64,000 bases of DNA from DAOVRD01 sp964521715 (GCA_964521715.1 CAZFSS010000004.1:1-64000); one strand, 5' to 3'; shown: positions 34,234-43,136, counted from the first letter of the stretch. The notes: generated by a model from the letters alone, not told the origin. Translations and numbers: made by a program.

Positions 34234-35757
34234 ATGGGAAGACGGAATCCAGAGAGGAACATGACGGCTCCGCGAAACGGCCGGGGCGGACAGGTGCTCA
34301 TACTGTTCGCCGTCGTGGTGATGATCATGGTCGTCATGTGCGTGCTGAGCGTCGACGTGGGGCGCATAGTCACGTCAAACGCGGAGCTGCGCAACGCGGT
34401 TGACGCCGCCGCCCTGGCCGGCGCCAGCCAGCTCAGGGCGTTCGTCGACCAGACCCAGAAGGACCTGGCCAAAGAGCAGGCCATAGCCTTTGCTGACGCC
34501 AACAAAGTCGCGGGCGATACCCTGACGCTCGATCCGGCCCAGGACGTCATCTTCGGCCGCTACATCGAGGCCACGCGCAGCTTCAAGCCCGAATCGGACT
34601 TCTCAACGGGCGAGGTCGTCGACAGCATCATGATCCAGGGCCGGCGGACGGAGGATTCGCCGGACGGGACGATCGAGCTCTTCTTCGCCTCCATCTTCGG
34701 CATTGACGCCACGGCTCAGACGGTCCGCGCCGTCGGCACCAAGCCCAGGCGCTACGTCATGTTCGTCATGGACAGGTCCGGCTCCATGTGCTACGACACG
34801 ACCAACATCCTCTACCGCTACGCGCCGACCGGGGCCGGCGGCATGGACAAGAGCCCCACGAAGTGGTACTGGATGCCCAGGAGGATCTACAAGACCTCTT
34901 GGCAAACGGCCTGGATGTACGCCGTGGACGATGCCACCGGGAGCATAGTGACCAACTTCCTGCCGGAGCACATCAAGGCGAACCTGCTCTACGGCACCTA
35001 CTTCCGCTACTGCGCCAAGGACGACATCAGCACCATCCAGTCCGGCTGGCTCCAAGCGCCGGCGAACGTGACGATATACTCGAGCTACGGCGCGACCTAC
35101 TCCAACTGGAGCGCCGACGCCTACGGCCCGATCAGTTCCTGCGACTACGCGATGGCCAACGGCAAGGTCGACCCCATACAGTCGAGTCAGGAAGCCGCCG
35201 TCGCCTTCGTCGACCTGCTCAACGCCGACCGGGACCGCGCGGGGCTCGTCAGCTACGCCTGGCAGGGAACGCTCGACCACCAGTTGACCGACAACTGGGC
35301 GAGCCTGCAAGCGCAGATGGAAGCTTACGATGCGCGAGGGGCGACGGCCATGCCCGCCGGCATGGGTTTCGCCAACGACGAGTTCATAGACTCCGACCGC
35401 GCCAGCGGGTTCGGCCAGCGCATCATGATCCTGCTGACAGACGGCTTGGCCAACGTGGTGGGCGGGACCAACTACAACAACCCCTCCTCCCCCGTGACGG
35501 TCACATTCCTCGGGACGTCCGTGCAATGCGAGATATACCAGCAAGTGGTCAACAGCATCGCCACGGAGACGCAACGGGCTAAGAATAACGGCATCAGGAT
35601 CTACACGGTCTCCTTCGGCGCAGGCGCCGACCAGCACTTGATGCCCCTGATCGCCGCCAAGACCAAAGGCGCCTACTACTACGCGGCGGACCACGACGAC
35701 CTGACGGATATCTTCGTCGACATCTTCTATAACCTGCCGGCCGTTCTGACCTACTGA
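34234..35757 (+). CDS. TadG-like membrane-anchored vWA protein
   Basis: The N terminus has the TadE/TadG pattern: a basic start, GRGGQVLILFAVVVMIMVVM as the single helix, then VDVGRIVTSNAELRNAVDAAALAGA, which is strongly conserved in TadG proteins. A von Willebrand A domain begins near residue 172 with FVMDRSGSM (MIDAS DxSxS), is split by an insertion rich in Tyr, Trp and Asn, and resumes with MILLTDGLAN and YTVSFGAGAD. The 507-residue protein is therefore a surface or periplasmic vWA protein with a pilin-like anchor. No tad pilus machinery genes are present nearby. GGAGG precedes the ATG by 7 bases. Confidence 0.85.
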   Translation: MGRRNPERNMTAPRNGRGGQVLILFAVVVMIMVVMCVLSVDVGRIVTSNAELRNAVDAAALAGASQLRAFVDQTQKDLAKEQAIAFADANKVAGDTLTLDPAQDVIFGRYIEATRSFKPESDFSTGEVVDSIMIQGRRTEDSPDGTIELFFASIFGIDATAQTVRAVGTKPRRYVMFVMDRSGSMCYDTTNILYRYAPTGAGGMDKSPTKWYWMPRRIYKTSWQTAWMYAVDDATGSIVTNFLPEHIKANLLYGTYFRYCAKDDISTIQSGWLQAPANVTIYSSYGATYSNWSADAYGPISSCDYAMANGKVDPIQSSQEAAVAFVDLLNADRDRAGLVSYAWQGTLDHQLTDNWASLQAQMEAYDARGATAMPAGMGFANDEFIDSDRASGFGQRIMILLTDGLANVVGGTNYNNPSSPVTVTFLGTSVQCEIYQQVVNSIATETQRAKNNGIRIYTVSFGAGADQHLMPLIAAKTKGAYYYAADHDDLTDIFVDIFYNLPAVLTY

Positions 35758-35777
35758 GCGCGGGGAAGGAAACCGAC

Positions 35778-36518
35778 ATGCGCGCGATGGTCGTCCTTAT
35801 GATCGCAGTGGCCGTCCTGGCCACGGTGTTCGGGCTCTTCCCCACGGTCCGCGCAAAGGCGGAAAGCGTTCTGTTCGGCCCCGCAAGCGCCAAGAAGGCG
35901 GCCCCCGCCGAACCCCAGGAGGAAGGCGCCGTGGCCGCAGCGGCGCAGAAGGCCGAACAGGGCCTGAAGGAAACGCTGGTGGCGGCGAAAGAAGCCGTCA
36001 CGGACGCCGGTCCGGCCGAGGGCGGCCCGCCCGAGCCCGCTGCGTCCGCCCCGGCCTCAGCCGTGCCCGCCCAGCCGGCCCAGCAGCCCCCCAAGCCTCA
36101 GCCCGCACACCCTGGCGTGCCGGCCGCGCAGATCGCCCTTCCCCCGGCGCTGAGCGGCGCGTGGTTCGGCATGTCGTCCAGCCAGGTCCAGGCGGCATAT
36201 TCCTCCGCCTGGCAGAGGCAGCAGGGCAGCGAGGTGATGTTCGCCCACTATCCGGTCGCGGACAAGAGCCAGATCTTCCGGTTCCACTTCGCGAACGATT
36301 CGCTTTTCCTTGTCGAGATCCAGTTGAAGCGGCCCGAAGGGCAAACGCTTATGGAGCTCTTCGACTACTACCGGGAGGGCCTCGCCCAGACGTACCAGAA
36401 CGCACCCAAGGCCGACGCAACGAGCTGGTCGGACGGGACGGTCTTCGTCCACATCCAGATGGACAAGCCCAAGGAGATGGTCGTCATCAGCTACACCTGC
36501 CCGGCCGCCAAGGGCTGA
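35778..36518 (+). CDS. Anchored protein with Ala/Pro linker, unknown function
   Basis: No family recognised. The 246-residue protein has an N-terminal helix (MVVLMIAVAVLATVFGLFPTV), a helical Ala-rich segment and a Pro/Ala/Gln-rich linker (about 75-115). A folded C-terminal domain of about 120 residues follows (AWFGMSSSQVQAAYSSAWQ... VFVHIQMDKPKEMVVISYTC). The C-terminal part could be a small alpha/beta binding domain exposed in the periplasm. It lies 20 bases after the TadG-like gene and before another TadG-related gene, so all three may be parts of one envelope module. Confidence 0.7.
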   Translation: MRAMVVLMIAVAVLATVFGLFPTVRAKAESVLFGPASAKKAAPAEPQEEGAVAAAAQKAEQGLKETLVAAKEAVTDAGPAEGGPPEPAASAPASAVPAQPAQQPPKPQPAHPGVPAAQIALPPALSGAWFGMSSSQVQAAYSSAWQRQQGSEVMFAHYPVADKSQIFRFHFANDSLFLVEIQLKRPEGQTLMELFDYYREGLAQTYQNAPKADATSWSDGTVFVHIQMDKPKEMVVISYTCPAAKG

Positions 36519-36568
36519 CTGCGGCCTGTTGCAGGGCCCTGGTCCGCCCCGCATAGGAGGCCCCAACA

Positions 36569-37909
36569 ATGAGACTCCTGAGATACCTCGCAGCAGTGGT
36601 CGCCCTCACGTTCACCTGCGCAGGCAGCGTCCTCGCCGGCGCAGGGGGCGGGCCTGACATTCGGGTGTGAATCTCCGGCACCGACTGGCTCAAGGAGGTG
36701 ACCGTCGAGTCGAGGGTGGCCGGGAACGTCTTCGAGATGCTGCTCGAGAACACGTCGAACGCCAAGAAGACCTATCATTTCCGCGGGCCCGCCAGCAGCG
36801 CCGATTGGCACGCGGCATACGCGCGGTCCGGCAGCCAGGTGTCCAACGAGTTCGACGTCAATCTGGGCAAGGGCAAGTCAGAAACCGTCACGGTCACGGT
36901 GACGGAGCAGGGAGCCCCGCACACGTTCTTCCTGGGCACCTTCTCCTTCGGCCTCGGCGCGGACATGGCGGAGGCGTCGGCCAACCTAGTCGTCCCTGCG
37001 GACCTGGCGGTTCAGGCGGCCGGGGAGGCCACGTGGACGGGCGAGGACCTGATCGGGAACGCTGACGACCAGCGTGCCCTCACCGTACTGCGCCCCGGCC
37101 ATTCCACCAGCTTCGTCGTCCGGCTGCAAAACGTCCAGAATGCCTCGGTTTCCTACGACCTGCGCGCCCACCAGGCAGTCGCGGGGGCGCAGATCGTCAA
37201 TTGCTCCCTGGACGGACAGGACATCACCCAGGACATACTCTCGAGCGCTGGTTACCGAACCTACGCCCTCTACCCGGGCGAGCACCTCGAGCTGGCCTTC
37301 GTCTTGCTGCCAGTGGGCACGAACACCGAGCAGCGGGACGTGACGGTCACGGCCCGTGCAGCGGAGATCGAGTCGCCCCAGCTGAACGTCACCGCCGTCT
37401 ATACCAACGTGCGCCCCTTCGCCGTGAACATCAACGACGCCGCAGCCGAGGGCGACTCCATGACCGTCTATCCCGGCGACCAGTTCACACCGGGCTTCTT
37501 CGGCCTGCTGAACTTCGACGGCGGAGCATTCCCCACGGGCGAAGCGATCGATTGGATCCTGTCGGGCTACCAGGGGGGCGTGGCCATCGATCCGGCGACC
37601 GGTTACGTCTGGATCCAGGCGGGCACGGGCCTGCGCAAGGGCATGGATGACGCTGTGGACCAGATACTCGGGCAGGAGATCGCCGTGGCCGTCTATGACC
37701 AGGTTGTCGGCCAGGGAGGTAACACCTTGGTGCGTGTCGTGGGCTTCATCGTGGGCACGCTGGTCGAGTCAAACCTTGGCGAGGGCGGGTCCATAAGGAT
37801 CGAGGTGTCCGGCTGGCTTGGGGGCATCTCGAGGTCGGACTCCGTGGCCCTGAGCACTCAACTGGCCGCGAACAGCCTGCGGGAGAGCGACTGGCGCGAG
37901 GTGCACTGA
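36569..37909 (+). CDS. Secreted TadG-related protein with in-frame TGA
   Basis: A perfect AGGAGG precedes ATG 36569. The product starts with a signal peptide (MRLLRYLAAVVALTFTCAGS, cleavage near VLA) and runs to GPDIRV, where TGA at 36668-36670 interrupts codon 34. It then continues in the same frame for over 400 codons (ISGTDWLKEVTVESRVAG onward). The body has beta-sandwich character; its end (FFGLLNFDGG, GLRKGMDDAVDQILGQEIAVAVYDQV, then VVGFIVGTLV) resembles the C-terminal domain of TadG-like pilus proteins. The stop most simply replaces Trp (TGG). No good restart exists: the GTG at 36698 has AAGGAG directly abutting it. Either the gene is freshly inactivated or the base is wrong in the assembly. 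Confidence 0.7.
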
Positions 37910-37919
37910 GCCTTTGCCG

Positions 37920-38930
37920 CTACTTCTCGCGAGCCTCGGCCTGCTCGGCCGGCCGTTCCTCCGGCCAGACGCCAAGGGCGGCAGCGCGCAGTTTCTCCAG
38001 GTACGGGTCCCCCTCTTCGGCCTGGGTGGCCTTCAGCAGATCGCCCGCCCCCTCCCGGTCCCGGCCGGCGAAGCAGAGAAAGCCGAGCAAGAGCCGCAGG
38101 TCCGCGTCCGACGGGTCGGCCTCGAACGCCCCTTTGAGGCGGCCCAGCACTTGCCCGTACCTCTCGGCATCGCCGAATACCTCCTCGGGCTTGAGGAGGA
38201 CGACGTCCCACCCTGGCAGCTCGTCCAGCCCCTCGCGCAGCATCCGGGCGGCGGACTCGTAGGACCCCGCCCCGACGAACGCCAGCGCAAGAGCCAGATG
38301 CGCCGCCGCGTCTTCGGGCGCTTCCCTCAGAGCGGCGCTGAAGGCATGGACCGCCTCGCCGAATTCCCCCCGCTTGAGCTTCGCCTCGCCGACGGCGAAG
38401 GACAGAATCACGAGCCGCTTGCCCCCGAGCATCGGCGCCAGACGCGAGCCGAACGTCTCCCGCTTGCACTCGGGCTGCGACCCGGTCCCAGGCGTCGTTT
38501 CAGACCGCATCGCGGCGACCGGCACGGCGGGTTGCGTGACTACCGGCACGGGCGTGTACTGGCTGGCGGCCCAGGTGACGTAGTCGAGCGGCGACCATTC
38601 GGGGCCGGTCGGCTCACGGCCGATGGCGACGTAGCGCGTGCGGCGCATGGGCCAGTAGCAGTAGCCCCCCAGCGGATCGTAGAAGCCCGGGTAACGGACG
38701 GTGCGCGTGAGCCGGCCCCCCCACGGGACGAAGCTCGTGACCGCGTAGTCAGAAAGCTGCCACGAGGGGGCAGGACACGGTTCCATGTCGGAGGAGGCAG
38801 CGGGCTCGGACGGGGCCGGCTCGCTCGCGGGAGCCTTGGGGTTCCGAAGCCGGGCGCCTGGAAGCTCCTTAGGCGACACGGCCAGGCAGGAAAGCGCAGC
38901 AATAACGGCCATTGTCTGGATGGCGCCCAT
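37920..38930 (-). CDS. Secreted TPR-like protein (paralogue A)
   Basis: A 336-residue protein with an N-terminal signal-like helix (MGAIQTMAVIAALSCLAV), a low-complexity Pro/Ser/Ala segment, a Tyr/Trp-rich region and a C-terminal TPR-like array. The array begins at SRLAPMLGGKRLVILSFAVGEAKLKRGEFGEAVHAFSAALREAPEDAAAHLALALAF. The whole array aligns with that of the gene at 39118-40206 (shared SRLAPMLGG, DAAAHxALxLAxV, AARxLxxGL, LLGFxxFA), so the two are tandem paralogues. Its promoter shares GGGGTATAAT with the other copy. The function is unknown. Confidence 0.72.
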   Translation of the reverse strand: MGAIQTMAVIAALSCLAVSPKELPGARLRNPKAPASEPAPSEPAASSDMEPCPAPSWQLSDYAVTSFVPWGGRLTRTVRYPGFYDPLGGYCYWPMRRTRYVAIGREPTGPEWSPLDYVTWAASQYTPVPVVTQPAVPVAAMRSETTPGTGSQPECKRETFGSRLAPMLGGKRLVILSFAVGEAKLKRGEFGEAVHAFSAALREAPEDAAAHLALALAFVGAGSYESAARMLREGLDELPGWDVVLLKPEEVFGDAERYGQVLGRLKGAFEADPSDADLRLLLGFLCFAGRDREGAGDLLKATQAEEGDPYLEKLRAAALGVWPEERPAEQAEAREK

Positions 38931-38967
38931 CTCGTGCCTCCCGGCTTCCGGCTCTCTATCCTCCTAC

Positions 38968-38977
38968 ATTATACCCC
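38968..38977 (-). promoter_or_regulatory. -10 element GGGGTATAAT before paralogue A
   Basis: On the minus strand a perfect TATAAT is preceded by GGGG, the same ten bases as in front of paralogue B (40251-40260). It lies about 38 bases before the start codon. The -35 region is poor (TGGCCT at 17 bp), so an activator or an extended contact may be used. Confidence 0.5.
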
Positions 38978-39062
38978 GCAGCATGCACGGAGGCCAGCCC
39001 GAAGGCGCCCGGTGAGGCCGGCGTGCGTTCGGAGAGAATCACGCCCGACCCGGACGCCCGGC

Positions 39063-39094
39063 CAAAAAGAGGCCGGGCTCCTCAGGACCCGGCC
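39063..39094 (-). terminator. Rho-independent terminator of paralogue B
   Basis: On the minus strand GGCCGGG (39094-39088) pairs with CCCGGCC (39077-39071) around a 10-base loop and is followed by TCTTTTT. It lies 24 bases after the stop codon at 39118. Confidence 0.85.
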
Positions 39095-39117
39095 GGCGCA
39101 CTGCACCTACTGCTCTG

Positions 39118-40206
39118 CTAGTCCTTCGCTTCCCCTTGCTCCTCCTTCTGGGCTTTGGCAGCGGCTTCGGCCCGCGACTGCCGCTCGGCTGCGAGAAGCA
39201 GCTCCATCATAGTAAGGTCCCTCTGGCCCGCATCTTGTGCAGCCCACAGGACCTCCGCTGCCTGCCCGAATTGACCGCTTGCGAAATAATGGAAGCCCAG
39301 CAGGAACTGGACATCCTGATTCGCCGGGTCATTCTTGGCCGCCTCCCGCAGCCGTTCGGCGATGCGATCATACTTGTCTGCGGGGCCGAATGCTTCCGAC
39401 GGGTCCAGTCTCACGACGCTCAAGTCTTCCAGCCCACCGAGGCCCTGCTTGAGCGTGCGGGCCGCGCCGACGTAATCCTCCGTGGCCACCAGCGCCAGAG
39501 AGAGCGCGATGTGGGCCGCCGCCTCGTCCGGCCGGCGCAGCAACACCTGGCGGAACGCGAACGCCGCCTGATCGAAGTCGCCGTTGCGAAGCGCTTCCTC
39601 GCCGGCCGCGAAGCTCGCCGTCACCTTCTGCTGGCCGCCCAACATGGGGGCCAGGCGCGAGTCGAAGAGCGCCTCCTCGGACTTCGGCGGCGCCGGCTTC
39701 AGCGGGATGCCGTACGGCCCCGTCTCAATCACGGTGGAAGACGAGGTCTCCTTGGGCGTCTCGACGAAGACGTAATGCGTGTACTCGCGCTCTACCGAGT
39801 ACGTGTACGGCCAGGTGACCAGGACGTAACCCCTCGGCCAGACGTAGGAGGTGTACAGGCCCGGAACGTACCTGACGCGCGGACTGGAGATGTAGACGCG
39901 GCTGGGAGACGGGCGATAGCTGCCCCCTATGTGCAGCTCGAACCGATGCCCATCACGAAAGCGCTCGGAAGGCCCCGGCGCGGGATGCATCCGGACGTCG
40001 CGGAACCCGACGGGGCCGAAGTGAGGCCCCCCGTCGCGCCGACCCGGCTCCGACAGGATCCTGCTGTGTGAGATGTCGACGGCGTCTCGGTCACCGGCCG
40101 GGCGGAGCCCTCTCGGCCCCGCCGGGCCGTCACGCGCATCTGCCGCGGGCGTCGCCATGAGGACAACCATGAGCAAGCCGATTCCGATGTGCGTTCCCAG
40201 CTTCAT
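39118..40206 (-). CDS. Secreted TPR-like protein (paralogue B)
   Basis: The 362-residue protein has a signal peptide (MKLGTHIGIGLLMVVLMATP, cleavage near ADA), then an Arg/Gly/Pro-rich stretch and a Tyr-rich region (YVPGLYTSYVWPRGYVLVTW). A TPR-like array follows from about residue 190 (SRLAPMLGGQQKVTASFAAG...AFRQVLLRRPDEAAAHIAL) and a charged tail (EAAAKAQKEEQGEAKD) ends the protein. The ATG at 40206 has GGGAGGAAGG just upstream, so the in-frame ATG at 40248 is rejected. A terminator follows. It is probably a periplasmic scaffold whose partner is unknown. Confidence 0.72.
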   Translation of the reverse strand: MKLGTHIGIGLLMVVLMATPAADARDGPAGPRGLRPAGDRDAVDISHSRILSEPGRRDGGPHFGPVGFRDVRMHPAPGPSERFRDGHRFELHIGGSYRPSPSRVYISSPRVRYVPGLYTSYVWPRGYVLVTWPYTYSVEREYTHYVFVETPKETSSSTVIETGPYGIPLKPAPPKSEEALFDSRLAPMLGGQQKVTASFAAGEEALRNGDFDQAAFAFRQVLLRRPDEAAAHIALSLALVATEDYVGAARTLKQGLGGLEDLSVVRLDPSEAFGPADKYDRIAERLREAAKNDPANQDVQFLLGFHYFASGQFGQAAEVLWAAQDAGQRDLTMMELLLAAERQSRAEAAAKAQKEEQGEAKD

Positions 40207-40250
40207 CGCCTTCCTCCCGGCGAGCAGAGAGCCAATTCTCTCCTTCACGT

Positions 40251-40279
40251 ATTATACCCCACGGGGCCGGCCATGACAC
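40251..40279 (-). promoter_or_regulatory. Promoter of paralogue B
   Basis: TATAAT (40256-40251) preceded by GGGG, with GTGTCA (40279-40274) 17 bp upstream as a four-of-six -35 match. Confidence 0.55.
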
Positions 40280-40360
40280 CCCCCGAGGCCAGATAGCACA
40301 GGCGGGGACGCGGGCCTCGCCCTGGACGCCCAGCCCGCCCGTGCGCAGCCGAGCCGGTCC

Positions 40361-40389
40361 TTGAACCTTCAGGGGGGAATTGATACACT
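40361..40389 (+). promoter_or_regulatory. Promoter of the DUF2344-rng unit
   Basis: TTGAAC (40361-40366), a 17 bp spacer and TACACT (40384-40389). The transcript would have a leader of about 145 bases before the likely start at 40540. Confidence 0.55.
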
Positions 40390-40539
40390 AACCGAAGGAA
40401 ACGGATAGGACTCGCAAGACCGGCGCGCTCGTCTGCCAGCGCCTTGTCCGGCGCGGCGGTTGGGCGCGAGACGGATAGATTCGAGGTGGCAGCATGCATT
40501 CGTGCAGGGCTGTCAGGGGATACGCGATGGAGTACCTTC

Positions 40540-41184
40540 TTGTCACAAGTCAAGCAGAACATACGAGTTAGGTTTTCCAAACAGGGAGACGTCAGATTCA
40601 CATCGCATCATGACCTGATGCGGCTTTTCGAGCGGGCGCTCAGGCGCGCCGACCTCCCCGTTGCAATGAGCGAGGGCCACCATCCTCGCCCACGGATCAG
40701 CTTCCCCATGGCCCTCAGCGTGGGCATTGCGGGTCGGAGCGAGGTTGCGGATGTCGGCCTTTGCGAGTGGACCAACCCCGAGGAGTTCCGGTCCAGGTTC
40801 CAGGCGGAGTTGCCGGAAGGGATCCGGATAGGCTCCGTCCAGATAACGGCAACCAACGCGAGCCGGCAACCGAAGGAGCTCTCCTATTGCGTCCCTTTGC
40901 TTCCCAGCCACACGCTCACCCAAGAGGGGGTCCGGGAACTGCTGGCCAGCCATAGGGCGGCAGTCACGCGCACGCGGGAAAAGGACTCCAAAGAGGTGGA
41001 CGTCCGGCGGTTCCTGAAGGCGATCCGGCTGGAGGGGGACGCGCTGCACATGCTGCTGAGCTGCATGCAGGAGGGGACCGCCCGCCCGGAGGAAGTGCTC
41101 GAAGCGCTCGGATGCGAGGAAGGTCGCGACTACGCCAGGGGCCGGATCGAGCGCACGCACGTGAGTCTGTCTCCCTCGCGCTAA
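40540..41184 (+). CDS. DUF2344 (TIGR03936-type) protein
   Basis: The sequence QNIRVRFSKQGDVRFTSHHDLMRLFERALRRADLPVAMSEGHHPRPRISFPMALSVGIAGRSEVADV is diagnostic of DUF2344. This domain is usually fused to, or encoded beside, a B12-dependent radical SAM protein. No such partner is in the window, so the domain stands alone before rng. Its role is not established; its frequent link to rng, rplU and rpmA suggests an RNA or ribosome task (inference). The TTG at 40540 is chosen because GGAG lies 7 bases upstream and the domain begins at once. In-frame GTG 40486 and TTG 40444 are alternatives with poorer RBS. Confidence 0.8.
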   Translation: MSQVKQNIRVRFSKQGDVRFTSHHDLMRLFERALRRADLPVAMSEGHHPRPRISFPMALSVGIAGRSEVADVGLCEWTNPEEFRSRFQAELPEGIRIGSVQITATNASRQPKELSYCVPLLPSHTLTQEGVRELLASHRAAVTRTREKDSKEVDVRRFLKAIRLEGDALHMLLSCMQEGTARPEEVLEALGCEEGRDYARGRIERTHVSLSPSR

Positions 41185-41201
41185 GCGAGAATGGAGACGT
41201 G

Positions 41202-42695
41202 ATGGAACAGATAATGCTGGTTAACGTTGTGGAAGAGCAGGAAGTGCGCATTGCCGTCCTGGAGGACGGCAAGCTCGACCAGCTCTACCTGGAACGCACG
41301 AGCCGCGAGAACATCGTCGGCAACATCCACAAAGGGATCATCGTCAACATCGTTCCCAACATCGAGGCGGCCTTCGTCGAGTTCGGCTACAAGAAGCACG
41401 GGTTCCTGCACGTTTCCGACGTGCTGGCCTCCGCCGTCGGCAAGGAACGCCGCTCGGACGACATCCGCAGGCTGCTCAGCGAAGGGCAGGAACTGCTCGT
41501 CCAGGTGACCAAGGAAGGGATCGGCGACAAGGGGCCGAGCCTGACCACCTACCTGAGCCTGCCGGGCCGCTACCTGGTGCTGATGCCGGGGCTTACCCGG
41601 CGGGGCGTCTCCCGCCGCATTCAGGAGAACGGCGAACGGGACCGGCTGCGCCAGGTCATCTCCAAGCTGAACGTGCCGGACAAGGTGGGGCTGATCGCCC
41701 GGACCGCGGGCGAAGAACGCAGCCAGACGGATCTGGAACGCGACCTGGACTACCTGCTGCGCCTCTGGCACACCATCAGCCAGAGGGCCGAGCGCTCCAA
41801 GGCGCCGGCGATGGTCTATCAGGAGAGCGATTCGGTCACGCGGGCCATCCGCGACGTCTTCACGGACGACATCCGCAAGATCGTGGTGGACAGCCAGCAG
41901 GTCTACGACAAGGTCAAGGAGTTCCTGCGCGCCGTCATGCCCCGCCACGTGCGGAAAGTCAAGCTCCATGAGGACACGGACCCGATCTTCCACCACTACG
42001 GCGTGGAGGAGGAGATCGAGAAGATGCACAGCCGCCGCGTCTCGCTTCCCAGCGGGGGCTCCATCATCCTGGAGCAGACCGAGGCGCTGGTGGCCATAGA
42101 CGTCAACAGCGGCCAGTACAAAGGCAGCGGCGACGCGGAGGAGACGGCGTTTCGGATGAACATGGAGGCGGCGCCCGAGATAGCGCGGCAGATACGCCTG
42201 CGCGACCTGGGCGGCGTCGTCATCATGGACTTCATCGACATGGAGGAGCAGGAGCGCCGCACCAAGGTGGAGCACGCCCTGCAGGAGGCGCTCAAGAGAG
42301 ACAGGGCGCGGTTCCGCATGCTCAAGATGTCGCCCTTCTGCATCGTGGAGATGACCCGACAACGCCAGAGGCAGAGCCTGCGGCAGTCCACCTACGTCGA
42401 GTGCCCCACCTGCCGCGGCACCGGCTACGTCAAGAGCGGCGAGACGCTGGCCCTCCAGATCCTGCGCGAGATGAAGGCAAGCCTGGAGCGGAAAGGCTAC
42501 GAGCGGATCCTCGTATCCGTCACGCCGGACGTAGCCAACTACCTGAATAGCGAGATGAGAGAAGACCTCGTGCAGATGGAGCAGAGCAGCGGCAGGCACA
42601 TGCTCGTCCAGGCAGACTCGTCCGTGCTTCCGGGGGAGTACCAGTTGCGGTTCCTCACTGCGGAGGGCCGGGAGGTCAAGCCCAAGAAGGACTGA
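41202..42695 (+). CDS. rng: Ribonuclease G
   Basis: RNase E/G family endonuclease that processes rRNA and mRNA. The 497-residue protein has an S1 domain (about 35-120; GNIHKGIIVNIVPNIEAAFVEFGYKKHGFLHVSD), the 5'-sensor region and the catalytic domain with EALVAIDVNSGQYKG and GVVIMDFIDM (the two metal Asp). The zinc link is CPTCRGTG. It lacks the long C-terminal scaffold of RNase E. The ATG at 41202 has GGAG 6 bases upstream. It precedes rplU-rpmA-obgE, a common bacterial gene order. Confidence 0.95.
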   Translation: MEQIMLVNVVEEQEVRIAVLEDGKLDQLYLERTSRENIVGNIHKGIIVNIVPNIEAAFVEFGYKKHGFLHVSDVLASAVGKERRSDDIRRLLSEGQELLVQVTKEGIGDKGPSLTTYLSLPGRYLVLMPGLTRRGVSRRIQENGERDRLRQVISKLNVPDKVGLIARTAGEERSQTDLERDLDYLLRLWHTISQRAERSKAPAMVYQESDSVTRAIRDVFTDDIRKIVVDSQQVYDKVKEFLRAVMPRHVRKVKLHEDTDPIFHHYGVEEEIEKMHSRRVSLPSGGSIILEQTEALVAIDVNSGQYKGSGDAEETAFRMNMEAAPEIARQIRLRDLGGVVIMDFIDMEEQERRTKVEHALQEALKRDRARFRMLKMSPFCIVEMTRQRQRQSLRQSTYVECPTCRGTGYVKSGETLALQILREMKASLERKGYERILVSVTPDVANYLNSEMREDLVQMEQSSGRHMLVQADSSVLPGEYQLRFLTAEGREVKPKKD

Positions 42696-42725
42696 ATCCC
42701 GCACGCCCGGCCAGGGGCGCGCCGG

Positions 42726-42754
42726 TTGAAAAACCTCCGCAGATGGCCTATAAT
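42726..42754 (+). promoter_or_regulatory. Promoter of rplU-rpmA
   Basis: TTGAAA (42726-42731), a 17 bp spacer and a perfect TATAAT (42749-42754). This is the strongest housekeeping promoter in the window and explains separate high expression of the ribosomal proteins. The transcript starts near 42761. Confidence 0.8.
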
Positions 42755-42799
42755 CGTTGTTTTGCCGGTTCCGCTTTGTTCCGCGCTTGCGGGGACGCA

Positions 42800-43114
42800 A
42801 TGTACGCCATAGTGGACAACCACGGGAAGCAGTACAAGGTTCGGCCGGGCGAAGAGGTCCAGGTCGACCTTCTGGCAGCCGCGGAGGGAGAGCTGGTCGA
42901 GTTCGACCGCATCCTGATGATCGGCGGCGACGGCGAAGCGCGCGTCGGCAAGCCGCAACTGCCCGGCGCGAGGATACTGGCGGAGATCATCCGGCACGAG
43001 AAGGGCCCGAAACTCACCATGATGCGGATGCAGGCGACCAAGGGCAAACAGGGCAAGAAAGGCCACCGCCAGAAGTACACCCGCATCCTCATCAGGGAGA
43101 TACACCCGGAGTAG
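42800..43114 (+). CDS. rplU: 50S ribosomal protein L21
   Basis: L21 binds 23S rRNA in the large subunit. The 104-residue product has MYAIVDNHGKQYKVRPGEEV at its start (the family pattern MYAIVxxGGKQYKV, with HGKQ in place of GGKQ), FDRILMIGGDGEARVGKP, and KGKQGKKGHRQKYTRILI in the C-terminal basic part. GGGGA lies just before the ATG. L27 follows after 22 bases. Confidence 0.97.
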   Translation: MYAIVDNHGKQYKVRPGEEVQVDLLAAAEGELVEFDRILMIGGDGEARVGKPQLPGARILAEIIRHEKGPKLTMMRMQATKGKQGKKGHRQKYTRILIREIHPE

Positions 43115-43136
43115 GTCGAGGCAAACGAGGCTCACG

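Noticed and set aside
32631..37909. Recoding of UAG or UGA (pyrrolysine, selenocysteine or code change) to explain the two interrupted genes
   Set aside because: TGA and TAG both end other genes normally here, the two interrupted sites use different stops, neither protein is a redox or methylamine enzyme, and no SECIS-like element was recognised after the TGA. Point mutation or assembly error is simpler.
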